From contig PLXW01000034.1 in NCBI GenBank assembly GCA_003151595.1, forward strand, positions 1 to 25,646: DNA of 25,646 bases. Reading direction: 5' to 3'. Shown here one piece after another: positions 7,158 to 14,263 of the stretch. The position numbers were made by a program, and so were the translations under genes. The notes below the pieces were generated by a model. That model did no database searches. It saw nothing but the letters and a program-made list of their open reading frames with translations, and was not told the DNA's origin. The DNA comes from Myxococcales bacterium. GTDB lineage: Bacteria; Myxococcota; Polyangia; Polyangiales; Polyangiaceae. Position 1 is the first letter of the stretch; every line of letters begins with the position of its first letter.

Positions 7158-7283
7158 ACCGGTGCGCCACGGTCGGCGACCCGTGCACCGCGGTCGACGA
7201 CCTGTGGACCGCGGTCGACGATCGGTGTGACGGGGTCAGCGACCTGTGCACCGCGGTCGACGACCGGTACGACGCGGCCCGCG
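7158..7283. repeat. 21-bp tandem repeat, six copies, in a convergent intergenic gap
   Basis: Six 21-bp units abut at 7158, 7179, 7200, 7221, 7242 and 7263, with the start of a seventh at 7284. Each begins ACC or ATC; the best-conserved core is GTGCACCGCGGTCGACG, rich in palindromic words (GTGCAC, CCGCGG, GTCGAC). Copies 2, 3 and 5 are nearly identical; copies 1, 4 and 6 diverge. It lies between the end of the barrel gene (7102) and the end of the leftward permease (7328). No gene is supported here. Confidence 0.88.
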
Positions 7284-7327
7284 ACCTGCAGAAGCCGATT
7301 GCGAGCCGAATCCTCGTGCCGCCAGGC

Positions 7328-8116
7328 TCACCCCCCGGCGCTCGTGTACCGCGCGATCGATCGCCGCCACACGACGCGCGCCACCACGAGCGCCGCGAGC
7401 GACGCGCCGAACGCCGAGAGCGCGTGCGTGACGTCGAGCTGCCCCAGGATGGCGAGCGCGGGGTACGTCGTCATGAGCGCCAGCGGGATCACGAACGTGA
7501 AGACGATCGCCGCGAAGCCGCGGAAGACCGAGGCCGGCCAGCGGGCGGCGTCGTAGATCGAGAGGAAGAGGTACGAGAGGTTGTCGACCTTCACGACGAC
7601 GAAGGCCAGGCACACGACGAGGATCCACATCGCGTAGAGAATGAACGACGCGCCCAGGAGCAGGAGCGCCGTCCACGCGAACGCGCCCGGCGAGGGGACG
7701 CGCCCGATCTTGCGGAGCGCGAAGACGAGAATGCCGACTCCGCCGGCGACGTTGATGAAGCGGAAGAGATCGAAGCGCGCGGTCGAGACGAGGAACTGCG
7801 CGTCGGCCGGCTTCAGGAGGACGAAGTCGAGCGTACCCTTGCGAATGGACTCGACGACGCTGCCGAGCGCCGGACGGATCGCGCCGTCGAGGATCCCTTT
7901 CAAGCAGGTGAACCACGCCACCACGACGAGCGCCTGCGGCCAGCTCCAGCCGGCGATCTGCGTCCGCTGATCGAACAGCACGACGAGCGGCACGAGCGCC
8001 GTCGCCGTCCAGAAGAGCGACATGACGGCGTCGATCGCGAAGTCGAGCCGGTACTGCATCGCCAGAAGGAGCGAGGCGCGGAGCTGGATGTAGAGGAGGC
8101 GGGCGTAACGGAGCAT
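7328..8116 (-). CDS. ABC-2 type exporter, permease subunit 2
   Basis: A 262-residue integral inner-membrane protein with about six hydrophobic helices, including FWTATALVPLVVLF, ALLLLGASFILYAMWILVV and a C-terminal pair. It matches the pattern of the paired ABC-2 family permeases (DUF990-like) in having a conserved segment before the third helix (SIRKGTLDFVLLKPADAQFL), seen also in its partner as an RSGDIAMRLLRPIHPF equivalent, and a C-terminus RRSIARYTSAGG that mirrors RRGVARYAVFGG of permease 1. The ATG at 8116 follows the partner's stop by 6 nt, with GGAGGG upstream. Substrate is unknown. Confidence 0.9.
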   Translation of the reverse strand: MLRYARLLYIQLRASLLLAMQYRLDFAIDAVMSLFWTATALVPLVVLFDQRTQIAGWSWPQALVVVAWFTCLKGILDGAIRPALGSVVESIRKGTLDFVLLKPADAQFLVSTARFDLFRFINVAGGVGILVFALRKIGRVPSPGAFAWTALLLLGASFILYAMWILVVCLAFVVVKVDNLSYLFLSIYDAARWPASVFRGFAAIVFTFVIPLALMTTYPALAILGQLDVTHALSAFGASLAALVVARVVWRRSIARYTSAGG

Positions 8117-8122
8117 CGCCGA

Positions 8123-8926
8123 TCACCCTCCGAAGACCGCGTAGCGCGCGACGCCGCGACGCCACAAGACGAGCGCCAGCGCGAAGAACGACGTGACCCA
8201 CGCCCACTGCGCCGCGAGCGACCGGAGCGACTGCGTGACCGACTCGAGGCCGAGCATCGTCTCCACCGGGAAGGCCAGCGTGTAGCGGAACGGCATCCAC
8301 CACGTCGCGCCGCGCAGCCAGCTCGGGAAGAGCGCGAGCGGCATGAGGTAGCCCGAGAAGATGAAGAAGAGGCCGAGCCATAGGTCGTAGAGCGACAGCG
8401 AGCTCTCCCAGAAGAGGCCGAGCGAGCCGATGACGAGCATCGCCGCGAACGTGAGCGCCCACGCCCCGAAGAGCGCGACGAGCGCGATCGCCCAGTGCGC
8501 GGCGTCGTGAGCGACGTGGCTGGCGCCGACCCAGGCGAGGGCGCCGAGGGCGATGGGGAGCGCGAGGATGGCGCGCATGGGGATCGCCGAGAGGTTGTCG
8601 GCAGCGTAGTGCACGAACGGATGAATCGGACGCAGCAGGCGCATGGCGATGTCGCCGCTGCGGATCTCGGTGTTCATCTCCCAGACGACCCACGAGCCGG
8701 TCATGAGGCGGACGATGAGCGTGGCCAGGAAGTACGCGGCAAAGTCCTTCTCGCCGAAGCCGGCCACGGGCGCTTCGCGGGCTACCTCGCGGAAGAGCGC
8801 GAGCATGACGAGCGGCATGTTCGTGGAGAGGATCCAGATGAGGAACTCGCCTCGGTAGGCGACCGCGCCCGCGAACCCGACGCGGAACAAGGTAGGGACG
8901 GCGCGGAGCGTTCGCGTCGCCGTCAT
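8123..8926 (-). CDS. ABC-2 type exporter, permease subunit 1
   Basis: A 267-residue membrane protein with about six transmembrane segments, for example FLIWILSTNMPLVMLALF, ILALPIALGALAWVG and LWLGLFFIFSGYLMPLALF. It is paralogous to the next permease and probably forms a heterodimer with it, driven by the ATPase encoded upstream. Its ATG overlaps the ATPase stop by 4 bp (ATGA, 8923-8926), a clear sign of translational coupling. The family exports hydrophobic or lipid-linked compounds or antibiotics; this member's cargo cannot be told from sequence. Confidence 0.9.
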   Translation of the reverse strand: MTATRTLRAVPTLFRVGFAGAVAYRGEFLIWILSTNMPLVMLALFREVAREAPVAGFGEKDFAAYFLATLIVRLMTGSWVVWEMNTEIRSGDIAMRLLRPIHPFVHYAADNLSAIPMRAILALPIALGALAWVGASHVAHDAAHWAIALVALFGAWALTFAAMLVIGSLGLFWESSLSLYDLWLGLFFIFSGYLMPLALFPSWLRGATWWMPFRYTLAFPVETMLGLESVTQSLRSLAAQWAWVTSFFALALVLWRRGVARYAVFGG

Positions 8927-9912
8927 GGCGCGCCCTTGGCGGCGCTGCGGGCGAAGAGGTCGGCGATGACCTCCTCGAGCGGGGCGTCCTCGATCTTGAG
9001 GTCCTCGATCGGCAACGATCCGAGGGCGCGCTCGATCACGGCCCTGACGGAGTGCGGGTCGATCTGGAGAACGGCCCCGTCGTCGTCGCAGGTGACGACG
9101 CGACCGCCGAGCGCCTCCACGTCCTGACGATCGGCGGGGCGCGTGAAGCGGAGCGTGAGGCGCTTGTCGGGGCGGAGCTCGCGCACCAGCGCGTCGAGCG
9201 AGCCGTCGTAGGTGAGCCGCCCGCGATCGATCACGATGACGCGCTTGCAGAGCGCGGCGACGTCATCCATGTAGTGGCTCGTCAGGATCACGGTGGCGCC
9301 GAAGCGCTCGTTGTACGAGCGGATGAACCCGCGCACCGCCGACTGCATCGTCACGTCGAGGCCGATCGTCGGCTCGTCGAGGAAGAGCACGCCGGGACGA
9401 TGAAGCAGCGCCGCCGCGAGCTCGCACTTCATTCGCTCGCCGAGCGAGAGCGTGCGCGTCGGCTGCGTGATGAGCGCGCCGATGCCGAGCAGCTCGACGA
9501 GCTCGGCTCGCGTCGCGTCGTACTGAGCGCGCGGCACGTCGTAGATGGCGCGATTGAGCTCGAACGTCTCCGCCGGCGGCAGATCCCACAGGAGCTGCTG
9601 CTTCTGCCCGGTGACGAGCATGATCGATCGCAGGAAGTCCGGCGCGCGATGCCGCGGCGTGAACCCGGCGACGGTCGCCTCCCCCGACGTCGGATGGAGC
9701 AGCCCCGAGAGCATCTTCAGCGTCGTCGTCTTGCCGGCGCCGTTCGGCCCCAGGAACCCCACGCGCTCCCCGGCGGCAATCTCGAACGACAGATCATCGA
9801 CCGCGACGACCTTCTCGTACGTCCGCGAGACGACCGAGCGCATCGCCGCGACCAGCCCCGGCGGGCGGCGATGAACGAGGTAGTGCTTCGCGAGGTGACG
9901 AACCGAGATCAT
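8923..9912 (-). CDS. ABC-2 type exporter, ATP-binding subunit
   Basis: A 329-residue cytoplasmic ATPase. Walker A is GPNGAGKTT at residues 55-63, the Q-loop region follows (GQKQQLLWDLPP), the ABC signature is the variant LSLGERMKCE (155-164) and Walker B is VLFLDEP (175-181), with the switch His in ILTSHYMDD. The N-terminal extension before the nucleotide-binding core (HRRPPGLVAAMRSVVSRTYE) and the LSLGERM signature are typical of the ATPases paired with DUF990-type permeases. The first gene of a three-gene export unit. The start at 9912 has no clear ribosome site; it lies 43 bp after the lipoprotein stop, so co-transcription with that gene is possible. Confidence 0.95.
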   Translation of the reverse strand: MISVRHLAKHYLVHRRPPGLVAAMRSVVSRTYEKVVAVDDLSFEIAAGERVGFLGPNGAGKTTTLKMLSGLLHPTSGEATVAGFTPRHRAPDFLRSIMLVTGQKQQLLWDLPPAETFELNRAIYDVPRAQYDATRAELVELLGIGALITQPTRTLSLGERMKCELAAALLHRPGVLFLDEPTIGLDVTMQSAVRGFIRSYNERFGATVILTSHYMDDVAALCKRVIVIDRGRLTYDGSLDALVRELRPDKRLTLRFTRPADRQDVEALGGRVVTCDDDGAVLQIDPHSVRAVIERALGSLPIEDLKIEDAPLEEVIADLFARSAAKGAP

Positions 9913-9955
9913 GGCGGAATGCGATCAGGGCGATCAGGGCGATCGAGGGATGCGA

Positions 9956-10927
9956 TCACTGGATGTCGAACGTCACGTCGTCGTACCGCGCGGTCCACCC
10001 CTCGGTGGAGATGCTGGCGTACGTGAGGCCGACGAGGATCTGCGGCTGCCCATCGAGCACGACGACGGCCACCGAGTCCTTGGCGACCTCGGTCGTCCCG
10101 AAGTGCAGCGCGATCGTGGCCACGCCCGAGGTGGCGACCGTGGCGTCCATCTTCACGCGCGTCCACGCGCCGAGCGGGAGCCGCTGGGAAACGGGGTGCG
10201 AAGTGTAGCTGCCGGCGTCACCGGCCGGCGAGCGGTTCTCGGAGAAGAGGACGTCGAGCGCGCCGCCGCCGTCGACCGCCACGTACGAGGTCTCGAGCTG
10301 CAACGCCCAGCGTTCTCCACCGAGCCCCCCCACGAGCTCGATGGCCGCGAGCACCGCGTCCGAGTTCTTCGTCTTGTCCGCCGCGCTCACGTAGAGGTCG
10401 AACGCGAGCGTCATCTGCACGGTCTTCGTGAGAGCCGGAAAGACCTGGTACGCGGCGAGATCAATCGACGCCGTGACGGGCGAGGTCGCCGTCGAGACCA
10501 TGGCGAACGGTTCGGACGTCACGATCCCTTCGCTTCGAACGACGGTGCCTCCGGTCTGCGCGATGTGCTCCCACGGCGCGGTGAACGCGGCCGCGTCGAG
10601 CGGGTCTTCGTCGAAGTCGTCGCAGAAGAGGGGCGCGGGCGACTGCGACGTGCAGAACGCGGCGGCGTCTCCGGCGTCGAACGAATCGGGACTGCCGTCG
10701 GGCCCCGTGAGCGCATCGTCGCCGGTCGTCGCGTCGTCATCGCCCGGCGGGATGACGACGCTGCCGTCGACGCGCGCCTCGCCCGCGTCGTCGCCGAGGG
10801 CCGAATCGGGCGAGCCGCCGCCGCCGCCCCCCGTCAGTCCATCGAGCGACGTGAAGAGCGAGCAAGCCGCCGCGGCGCACGCGAGCGCGGCCGCCACGAT
10901 CGCCGAGCCGAGTCGGGAGCGCCGCAC
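9956..10927 (-). CDS. Secreted lipoprotein with a LamG/jelly-roll-like domain
   Basis: A 323-residue lipoprotein. A basic start and hydrophobic helix lead to a cysteine in AAAACSLF (residue 22; C17 is a second possibility). A Gly/Asp/Pro-rich linker to about residue 90 is typical of surface lipoproteins of Polyangiales-like bacteria. From FCDDFDEDPL onward the pattern is that of a concanavalin/LamG-like beta sandwich: a DDF start, W in APWEHIAQ, alternating strands, LPLGAWTRVKMDA and a final WTARYDDVTFDIQ. Such domains bind or act on carbohydrate, but no catalytic residues are evident. The start is GTG at 10927 with GAAGG almost adjacent, so a later start is not excluded. Confidence 0.8.
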   Translation of the reverse strand: MRRSRLGSAIVAAALACAAAACSLFTSLDGLTGGGGGGSPDSALGDDAGEARVDGSVVIPPGDDDATTGDDALTGPDGSPDSFDAGDAAAFCTSQSPAPLFCDDFDEDPLDAAAFTAPWEHIAQTGGTVVRSEGIVTSEPFAMVSTATSPVTASIDLAAYQVFPALTKTVQMTLAFDLYVSAADKTKNSDAVLAAIELVGGLGGERWALQLETSYVAVDGGGALDVLFSENRSPAGDAGSYTSHPVSQRLPLGAWTRVKMDATVATSGVATIALHFGTTEVAKDSVAVVVLDGQPQILVGLTYASISTEGWTARYDDVTFDIQ

Positions 10928-10944
10928 CCCTTCAGGTTAACACC

Positions 10945-10975
10945 GACGCGCACCAACGGCGAAGCCGTCCGCGTC
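10945..10975 (-). other. Two-tier hairpin between acyl-CoA dehydrogenase and lipoprotein genes
   Basis: GACGCG (10945-10950) pairs with CGCGTC (10970-10975), and inside it ACGGC (10956-10960) pairs with GCCGT (10964-10968) around GAA. It fills most of the 52-bp gap. No T-run follows, so it could be a weak terminator, an mRNA-stability or processing hairpin. Confidence 0.4.
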
Positions 10976-10979
10976 GCGC

Positions 10980-12149
10980 CTAGAGCCCCATCAGCTTCGC
11001 CACGTAGTAGCGAAGGGTCTCGGTCGTCCCGCCGCCGATCCGGAAAAGCCGGTTGTCGCGCCACATCCGGGCGATCGGGTACTCCTCGATGTACCCCGCG
11101 CCGCCGTGGAACTGCAGGCACTGGTCGGCGATCTCGGTGCCGATTTCGCCGACGAAGATCTTCGCCATCGAGATGAGCTTCACCGTCTCCATCTCGACCG
11201 GCCCCTTCTTGACGTACTTGTCCTCGTTGTACGCCTCGGCGGCCTTGTAGGTGAGCGCGCGGCCCGCCTCGAGCTTCGAGTAGAGGTCGACGAACTTGTG
11301 CTGCCAGTACTCGCGCTTGATGATCGGCTTGCCGAACGCCTTGCGATCGCGTCCGTAGGCGACGCTCATGTCGAGCGTGAGTTGCAGCCCGGCGCACGCG
11401 CTGGTGCAGGCGATGATGCGTTCGCTCTGGAAGTTTTGCATGAGGTACATGAACCCCATGTTCTCTTCGCCGAGCAGGTAGCGCTTCGGCACGCGCATGT
11501 CTTCGAACGCCAGCTCGGCGGTGTCGCTCGAGTGGTTGCCGATCTTCTTCAGCTTCTTCGAGACGCTGAACCCCTTGGTCTTCGTCGGCACGAGGAAGAA
11601 CGAACAGCCGTGCGCGCCGGCGTCGGGGTTCGTCTTCACGAGGAGCGTGACGAAGTCGGCGCGCGTCCCGTTCGTGATGTACGTCTTCGCGCCGTTGATG
11701 ATGAAGTCGTCGCCGTCCTTCTTGGCCCACGTCTGGATGCCGGCGACGTCGCTCCCGGCGTTCGGTTCGGTGACGCCGAGCGCGACGATCTTCTCGCCGT
11801 GGATCGCCGGCGTGAGGAACTCGGCGATCTGCTCCTTCGTCCCGAGGTCGCTGATGACGGGCGTCGCCATGTCTCCTTGAACGAGGAGACCCATCGTCAC
11901 GCCGGCCATCCCTCCGCGAACGAGCTCCTCGCTCTTCGCGACGGTGAACCAGAAGTCGCCGCCGCCGCCGCCGTGCTCTTCGGGGTAGTGCGCGGCGAAC
12001 ACGCCGAGCTCGCCGGCGCGCTTGAACACTTCGTTCGGAAAGTTCTCCGCCTCCTCCCACGCGTCGACGAAGGGATAGAGCTCCTTCTCGGCGAACTTGC
12101 GGACGGTGGCGCGGAACTGCTGGTGCTCTTCGCGGTAGGGGCTCGGCAT
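10980..12149 (-). CDS. Acyl-CoA dehydrogenase (long-chain/isovaleryl type by active-site position)
   Basis: A 389-residue FAD enzyme that introduces a trans-2,3 double bond into acyl-CoA, passing electrons to electron-transfer flavoprotein. The signatures are present: VALGVTEPNAGSD (122-134) and QFHGGAGYIEEYPIARMWRD (346-365). At the C-terminus, where medium-chain enzymes have the catalytic Glu in YEGT, this protein has IGGGTTE. The base is then expected in the QSERIIA segment (Glu243), the position used by long-chain and isovaleryl-CoA dehydrogenases. The ATG at 12149 begins the family homology; the frame is open upstream, but that part is not family-like. A 26-bp inverted repeat lies directly before the ATG. 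Substrate chain length is not certain. Confidence 0.95.
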   Translation of the reverse strand: MPSPYREEHQQFRATVRKFAEKELYPFVDAWEEAENFPNEVFKRAGELGVFAAHYPEEHGGGGGDFWFTVAKSEELVRGGMAGVTMGLLVQGDMATPVISDLGTKEQIAEFLTPAIHGEKIVALGVTEPNAGSDVAGIQTWAKKDGDDFIINGAKTYITNGTRADFVTLLVKTNPDAGAHGCSFFLVPTKTKGFSVSKKLKKIGNHSSDTAELAFEDMRVPKRYLLGEENMGFMYLMQNFQSERIIACTSACAGLQLTLDMSVAYGRDRKAFGKPIIKREYWQHKFVDLYSKLEAGRALTYKAAEAYNEDKYVKKGPVEMETVKLISMAKIFVGEIGTEIADQCLQFHGGAGYIEEYPIARMWRDNRLFRIGGGTTETLRYYVAKLMGL

Positions 12150-12175
12150 GAGATGATTCGTACACGAAACATCTC
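12150..12175 (-). promoter_or_regulatory. 26-bp inverted repeat abutting the acyl-CoA dehydrogenase start codon
   Basis: The outer arms GAGATG (12150-12155) and CATCTC (12170-12175) and the inner arms TTCGT (12157-12161) and ACGAA (12164-12168) are symmetrical about a central AC, with one A:A mismatch between the tiers. It ends right at the ATG (12149). Its shape fits an operator for a dimeric TetR- or FadR-type repressor; as RNA it would form a hairpin that covers the ribosome entry region. No Shine-Dalgarno sequence is visible apart from it. Confidence 0.55.
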
Positions 12176-12712
12176 GCCGGGCAAGCCTCGACCGGCTTGA
12201 AAAGCAGTCGATCGCGGGCGTGATCACCGCGTGCTCGACCTCGTCTCATGGGAAATGCGACGGAGAAATCTGGTCTGCAAGGCTGCCGGAACCCCGACGC
12301 CTCGCCTGCCTTTGCTCAAGACGGTGAGCTCCAGCATCGCCCTCGGCATAAGCCTGGAGCGGACCACGTCACTCGCGAGGATCCTTCTGCGTTTTCCGAT
12401 CGATGCAGCGTGCGCCATCGGGGGCGTTCAATCGAACGCGAAGGCCGTGCGTGAGCAAGGCCTCCCCTTTCGCGCTCTCAAAGAGAGCGTGCGCCGCGCA
12501 GAGCGATCGCTTCTACGCAAATGGAGTGGCTTAGAGCGCGCTCGCCGTTCGCGCGCGGCGCAACGGTCACCGTAGTGCCGTCACGCGCGTTCGAGCGCGT
12601 TCCCCAAGCCCCTCACGAGATCTACCTCGTCGCCGGCCGGGCCGATCCCATGCGAACTTGCCGCGGGTCTCAGTTTATCGGCCGGCTCGGGTATCGATCT
12701 CGTTGCGGCGAA
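12176..12712. other. Gene-free region with a cluster of three small hairpins
   Basis: No convincing protein gene in about 540 bp. A 114-codon frame at 12231-12575 has no ribosome site and no recognisable protein pattern. Three consecutive inverted repeats lie at 12425-12490: CGTTC/GAACG (12425-12438), AGGCC/GGCCT (12442-12463) and CGCTCTC/GAGAGCG (12473-12489, 3-nt loop). They could be part of a small non-coding RNA or a termination region; no promoter or T-tract supports either. The rest shows nothing recognisable. Confidence 0.35.
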
Positions 12713-12790
12713 CTATTTCGCCTTCTTCTTCGCCGTCTTCTTCGCAGCCTTCTTCGCAGTCTTCTTCGCAGCCTTCTTCTTCGCAGCCAT
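12713..12790 (-). CDS. Nested candidate histone-H1-like mini-protein (25 residues), in frame with the regulator's tail
   Basis: ATG 12790 lies inside the regulator gene, in frame, and is preceded by AAAGGGGAG with 6 nt spacing, one of the strongest ribosome sites in the window. It would start MAAKKKAAKK and consist only of Met, Ala, Lys and Thr, in AKK/AAKK heptad-like steps of the H1 type. The sequence before it (GETN in the long frame) looks like a normal leader read through. Two readings: internal initiation gives a separate short histone-like protein, or an ancestral small histone gene was joined to the regulator by loss of an intervening stop. Confidence 0.5.
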   Translation of the reverse strand: MAAKKKAAKKTAKKAAKKTAKKKAK

Positions 12791-13456
12791 GTTCGTCTCC
12801 CCTTTCTTATGTTTCGTTTTCGAGGTGTTGCTGAGCCGGGTCTTGGCTTTCGCCGCGACCTTCATCTTGGAGGCGGCCGGCTTCTTCGCAGCGGGCGCGC
12901 TCTTCTTCTTCGTCGTCTTCTTGTTGCTCGCGGTGAGGCTCTTGGCGCTCGCCGTCTTCTTCATCTTCTTCTTCGAGGTAGCGCCCGCGGCCTTCGCCGC
13001 CTTCGCCGGTCCCGACACTCCGTTCACGTTCTTCGTCGGTCGTTGGACTGCGTCGCGCTGAGTGGCGCGAGCCGAGAGGGCCGCCTTGACCTTCTCGTCG
13101 AGCTCTTCGAAGTCGAACGGCTTGTCGATGTACGCATCCGCACCGTACAGCGGACTTGTCATCTGGTTCAAATTCTCGCCAATGCCGGTGAGCATCACGA
13201 CGCCCGTGTGAGCGAGCGCGACGTCCTCTCGGATCTTGCGGCAGACTTCCCAGCCGCTCATGCCGGGCATCATCACGTCGAGCACGACGAGGTCCGGCAG
13301 GTGCTCCTTCGCGAGCTTCCACGCTTGCTCACCGTCGCTCGCTTCGATGACGACGAGCTTCGGGTCGTCGAGCGTCTTCAGGTGCTGCGCGACCAACTCC
13401 AGCATGCTCGGTTCGTCATCAGCGACGAGCACGACGGGGTTCGATGACGGGAGCAT
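12713..13456 (-). CDS. Response regulator with a long histone-H1-like Lys/Ala tail
   Basis: A 247-residue protein. Residues 7-125 are a complete receiver domain: acidic pocket ADDE (12-15), phospho-acceptor Asp60 in VVLDVMMPGMSG, Thr90 (VVMLTGI) and Lys112 (DKPF). Instead of a normal output domain it continues from about residue 140 as a 105-residue Lys/Ala/Ser/Thr tail with many KK and AKK steps, like bacterial and eukaryotic H1-type histone tails, which bind DNA without sequence specificity. The start was set at ATG 13456 because GGAGA lies 10 nt upstream; ATG 13471 is an alternative. The last 25 residues match an independent small gene (see next entry). No histidine kinase gene is close. 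Phosphorylation-dependent control of chromatin-like compaction is an attractive but unproven role. Confidence 0.88.
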   Translation of the reverse strand: MLPSSNPVVLVADDEPSMLELVAQHLKTLDDPKLVVIEASDGEQAWKLAKEHLPDLVVLDVMMPGMSGWEVCRKIREDVALAHTGVVMLTGIGENLNQMTSPLYGADAYIDKPFDFEELDEKVKAALSARATQRDAVQRPTKNVNGVSGPAKAAKAAGATSKKKMKKTASAKSLTASNKKTTKKKSAPAAKKPAASKMKVAAKAKTRLSNTSKTKHKKGETNMAAKKKAAKKTAKKAAKKTAKKKAK

Positions 13457-13679
13457 GTGGTGATTCTCCATCTCGCGATCGTTCTTCGTCAAGCACTTGA
13501 TGATCGCACGTGATCGATTCTTCGATCGCGATCGCACACGCACTCACGCGATCGATCGGTCGAAGAGAGCGCGCGATGGAGTGCGATGGAGTGCGCAAGC
13601 GATCGACGAAGTGAAGTGCGTGTAGATGATCCGGATCGCGAATCGCGCTGTTTTGAAGCGTGTTCGTGCGTCGCGCGGA

Positions 13680-14105
13680 TCACTCGTCGCGGAACTTCGT
13701 CGCGACGCGCGAGGTCGACGAGACGAGCGCTTTCGACGCCGCGACGTACTTCACCATCGTCGGCATGTGCCCCTTCGTGAGCTTCAGCTTTCCTTGCATC
13801 ATCCCCTTCGTGGGATCGAGCTCACCCTTGATGACGGTCTTCCAGAGCGCGTACGAGGCCACGATCACGAACGCGGCGGCCTCCGCGTCCTTCGCCGGGA
13901 TCAACTTGCAGTCGCGACAGACGCCGCGATCGAGGTCGAGCCACATCGCCATGTCCTCGTCGATCCGCAGCGCGGGGTCGGCCTTCACGACCATCGCCAC
14001 GACACCGTGCGTCCAGTCCTTGCCGGCCGTCTTGTACGCGTCGTTCGCGTTGATGGCGTCCTTGAACGCGGCGGTCCACTCGTGCGACGGGAAATCGTAG
14101 GCCAT
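13680..14105 (-). CDS. SCP2-type sterol/lipid-carrier domain protein
   Basis: A 141-residue soluble protein matching the SCP-2 sterol-transfer fold: an N-terminal helix WTAAFKDAINANDAYKT, beta strands (GVVAMVVKADP, MAMWLDLDRGVC), the segment AAFVIVASYALWKTVIKGEL, and the diagnostic GMMQGKLKLTKGHMPTMVKY before a final helix. The family binds lipids or acyl-CoA in a hydrophobic tunnel. There are two Cys residues in a CRDC motif (about residues 62-65), unusual for the family, which could bind metal or form a disulfide. The ATG at 14105 has AAAGGAAC 7 nt upstream. The stop lies 223 bp from the response-regulator start; that gap holds a GATCGA/TCGATC hairpin (13512-13527) and a 10-bp tandem duplication (13573-13592) but no gene. 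Confidence 0.85.
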   Translation of the reverse strand: MAYDFPSHEWTAAFKDAINANDAYKTAGKDWTHGVVAMVVKADPALRIDEDMAMWLDLDRGVCRDCKLIPAKDAEAAAFVIVASYALWKTVIKGELDPTKGMMQGKLKLTKGHMPTMVKYVAASKALVSSTSRVATKFRDE

Positions 14106-14263
14106 GACTCGTTCCTTTCGAGGAGCGAGGCGATAGCACGAGCGCGTGGCTCGGGCACTCGCGATGGCGATGACGCGCTCGGGCGATCGGCGCGTACGAA
14201 ACCGGAACGAAACGCGGTCGAGATGGACGGAGAGCGCGACGCGCGCTTGAATGATTCGAGCCG

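Noticed and set aside
7158..7283. Phage attachment site or integron-like repeat
   Set aside because: No integrase, tRNA or mobile-element gene nearby; simple tandem repeats fit better.
7316..8383. A 355-codon rightward frame opposite the ABC permeases
   Set aside because: Charged, low-complexity antisense frame; the permeases on the other strand have clear membrane helices and operon structure.
9922..9949. Short CGATCAGGG tandem repeat before the ABC ATPase gene
   Set aside because: Only two exact copies and one partial of 9 bp; too short to interpret.
12231..12575. A 114-codon rightward frame in the gap
   Set aside because: No ribosome site, no family resemblance, and it is crossed by hairpins; not strong enough to call a gene.
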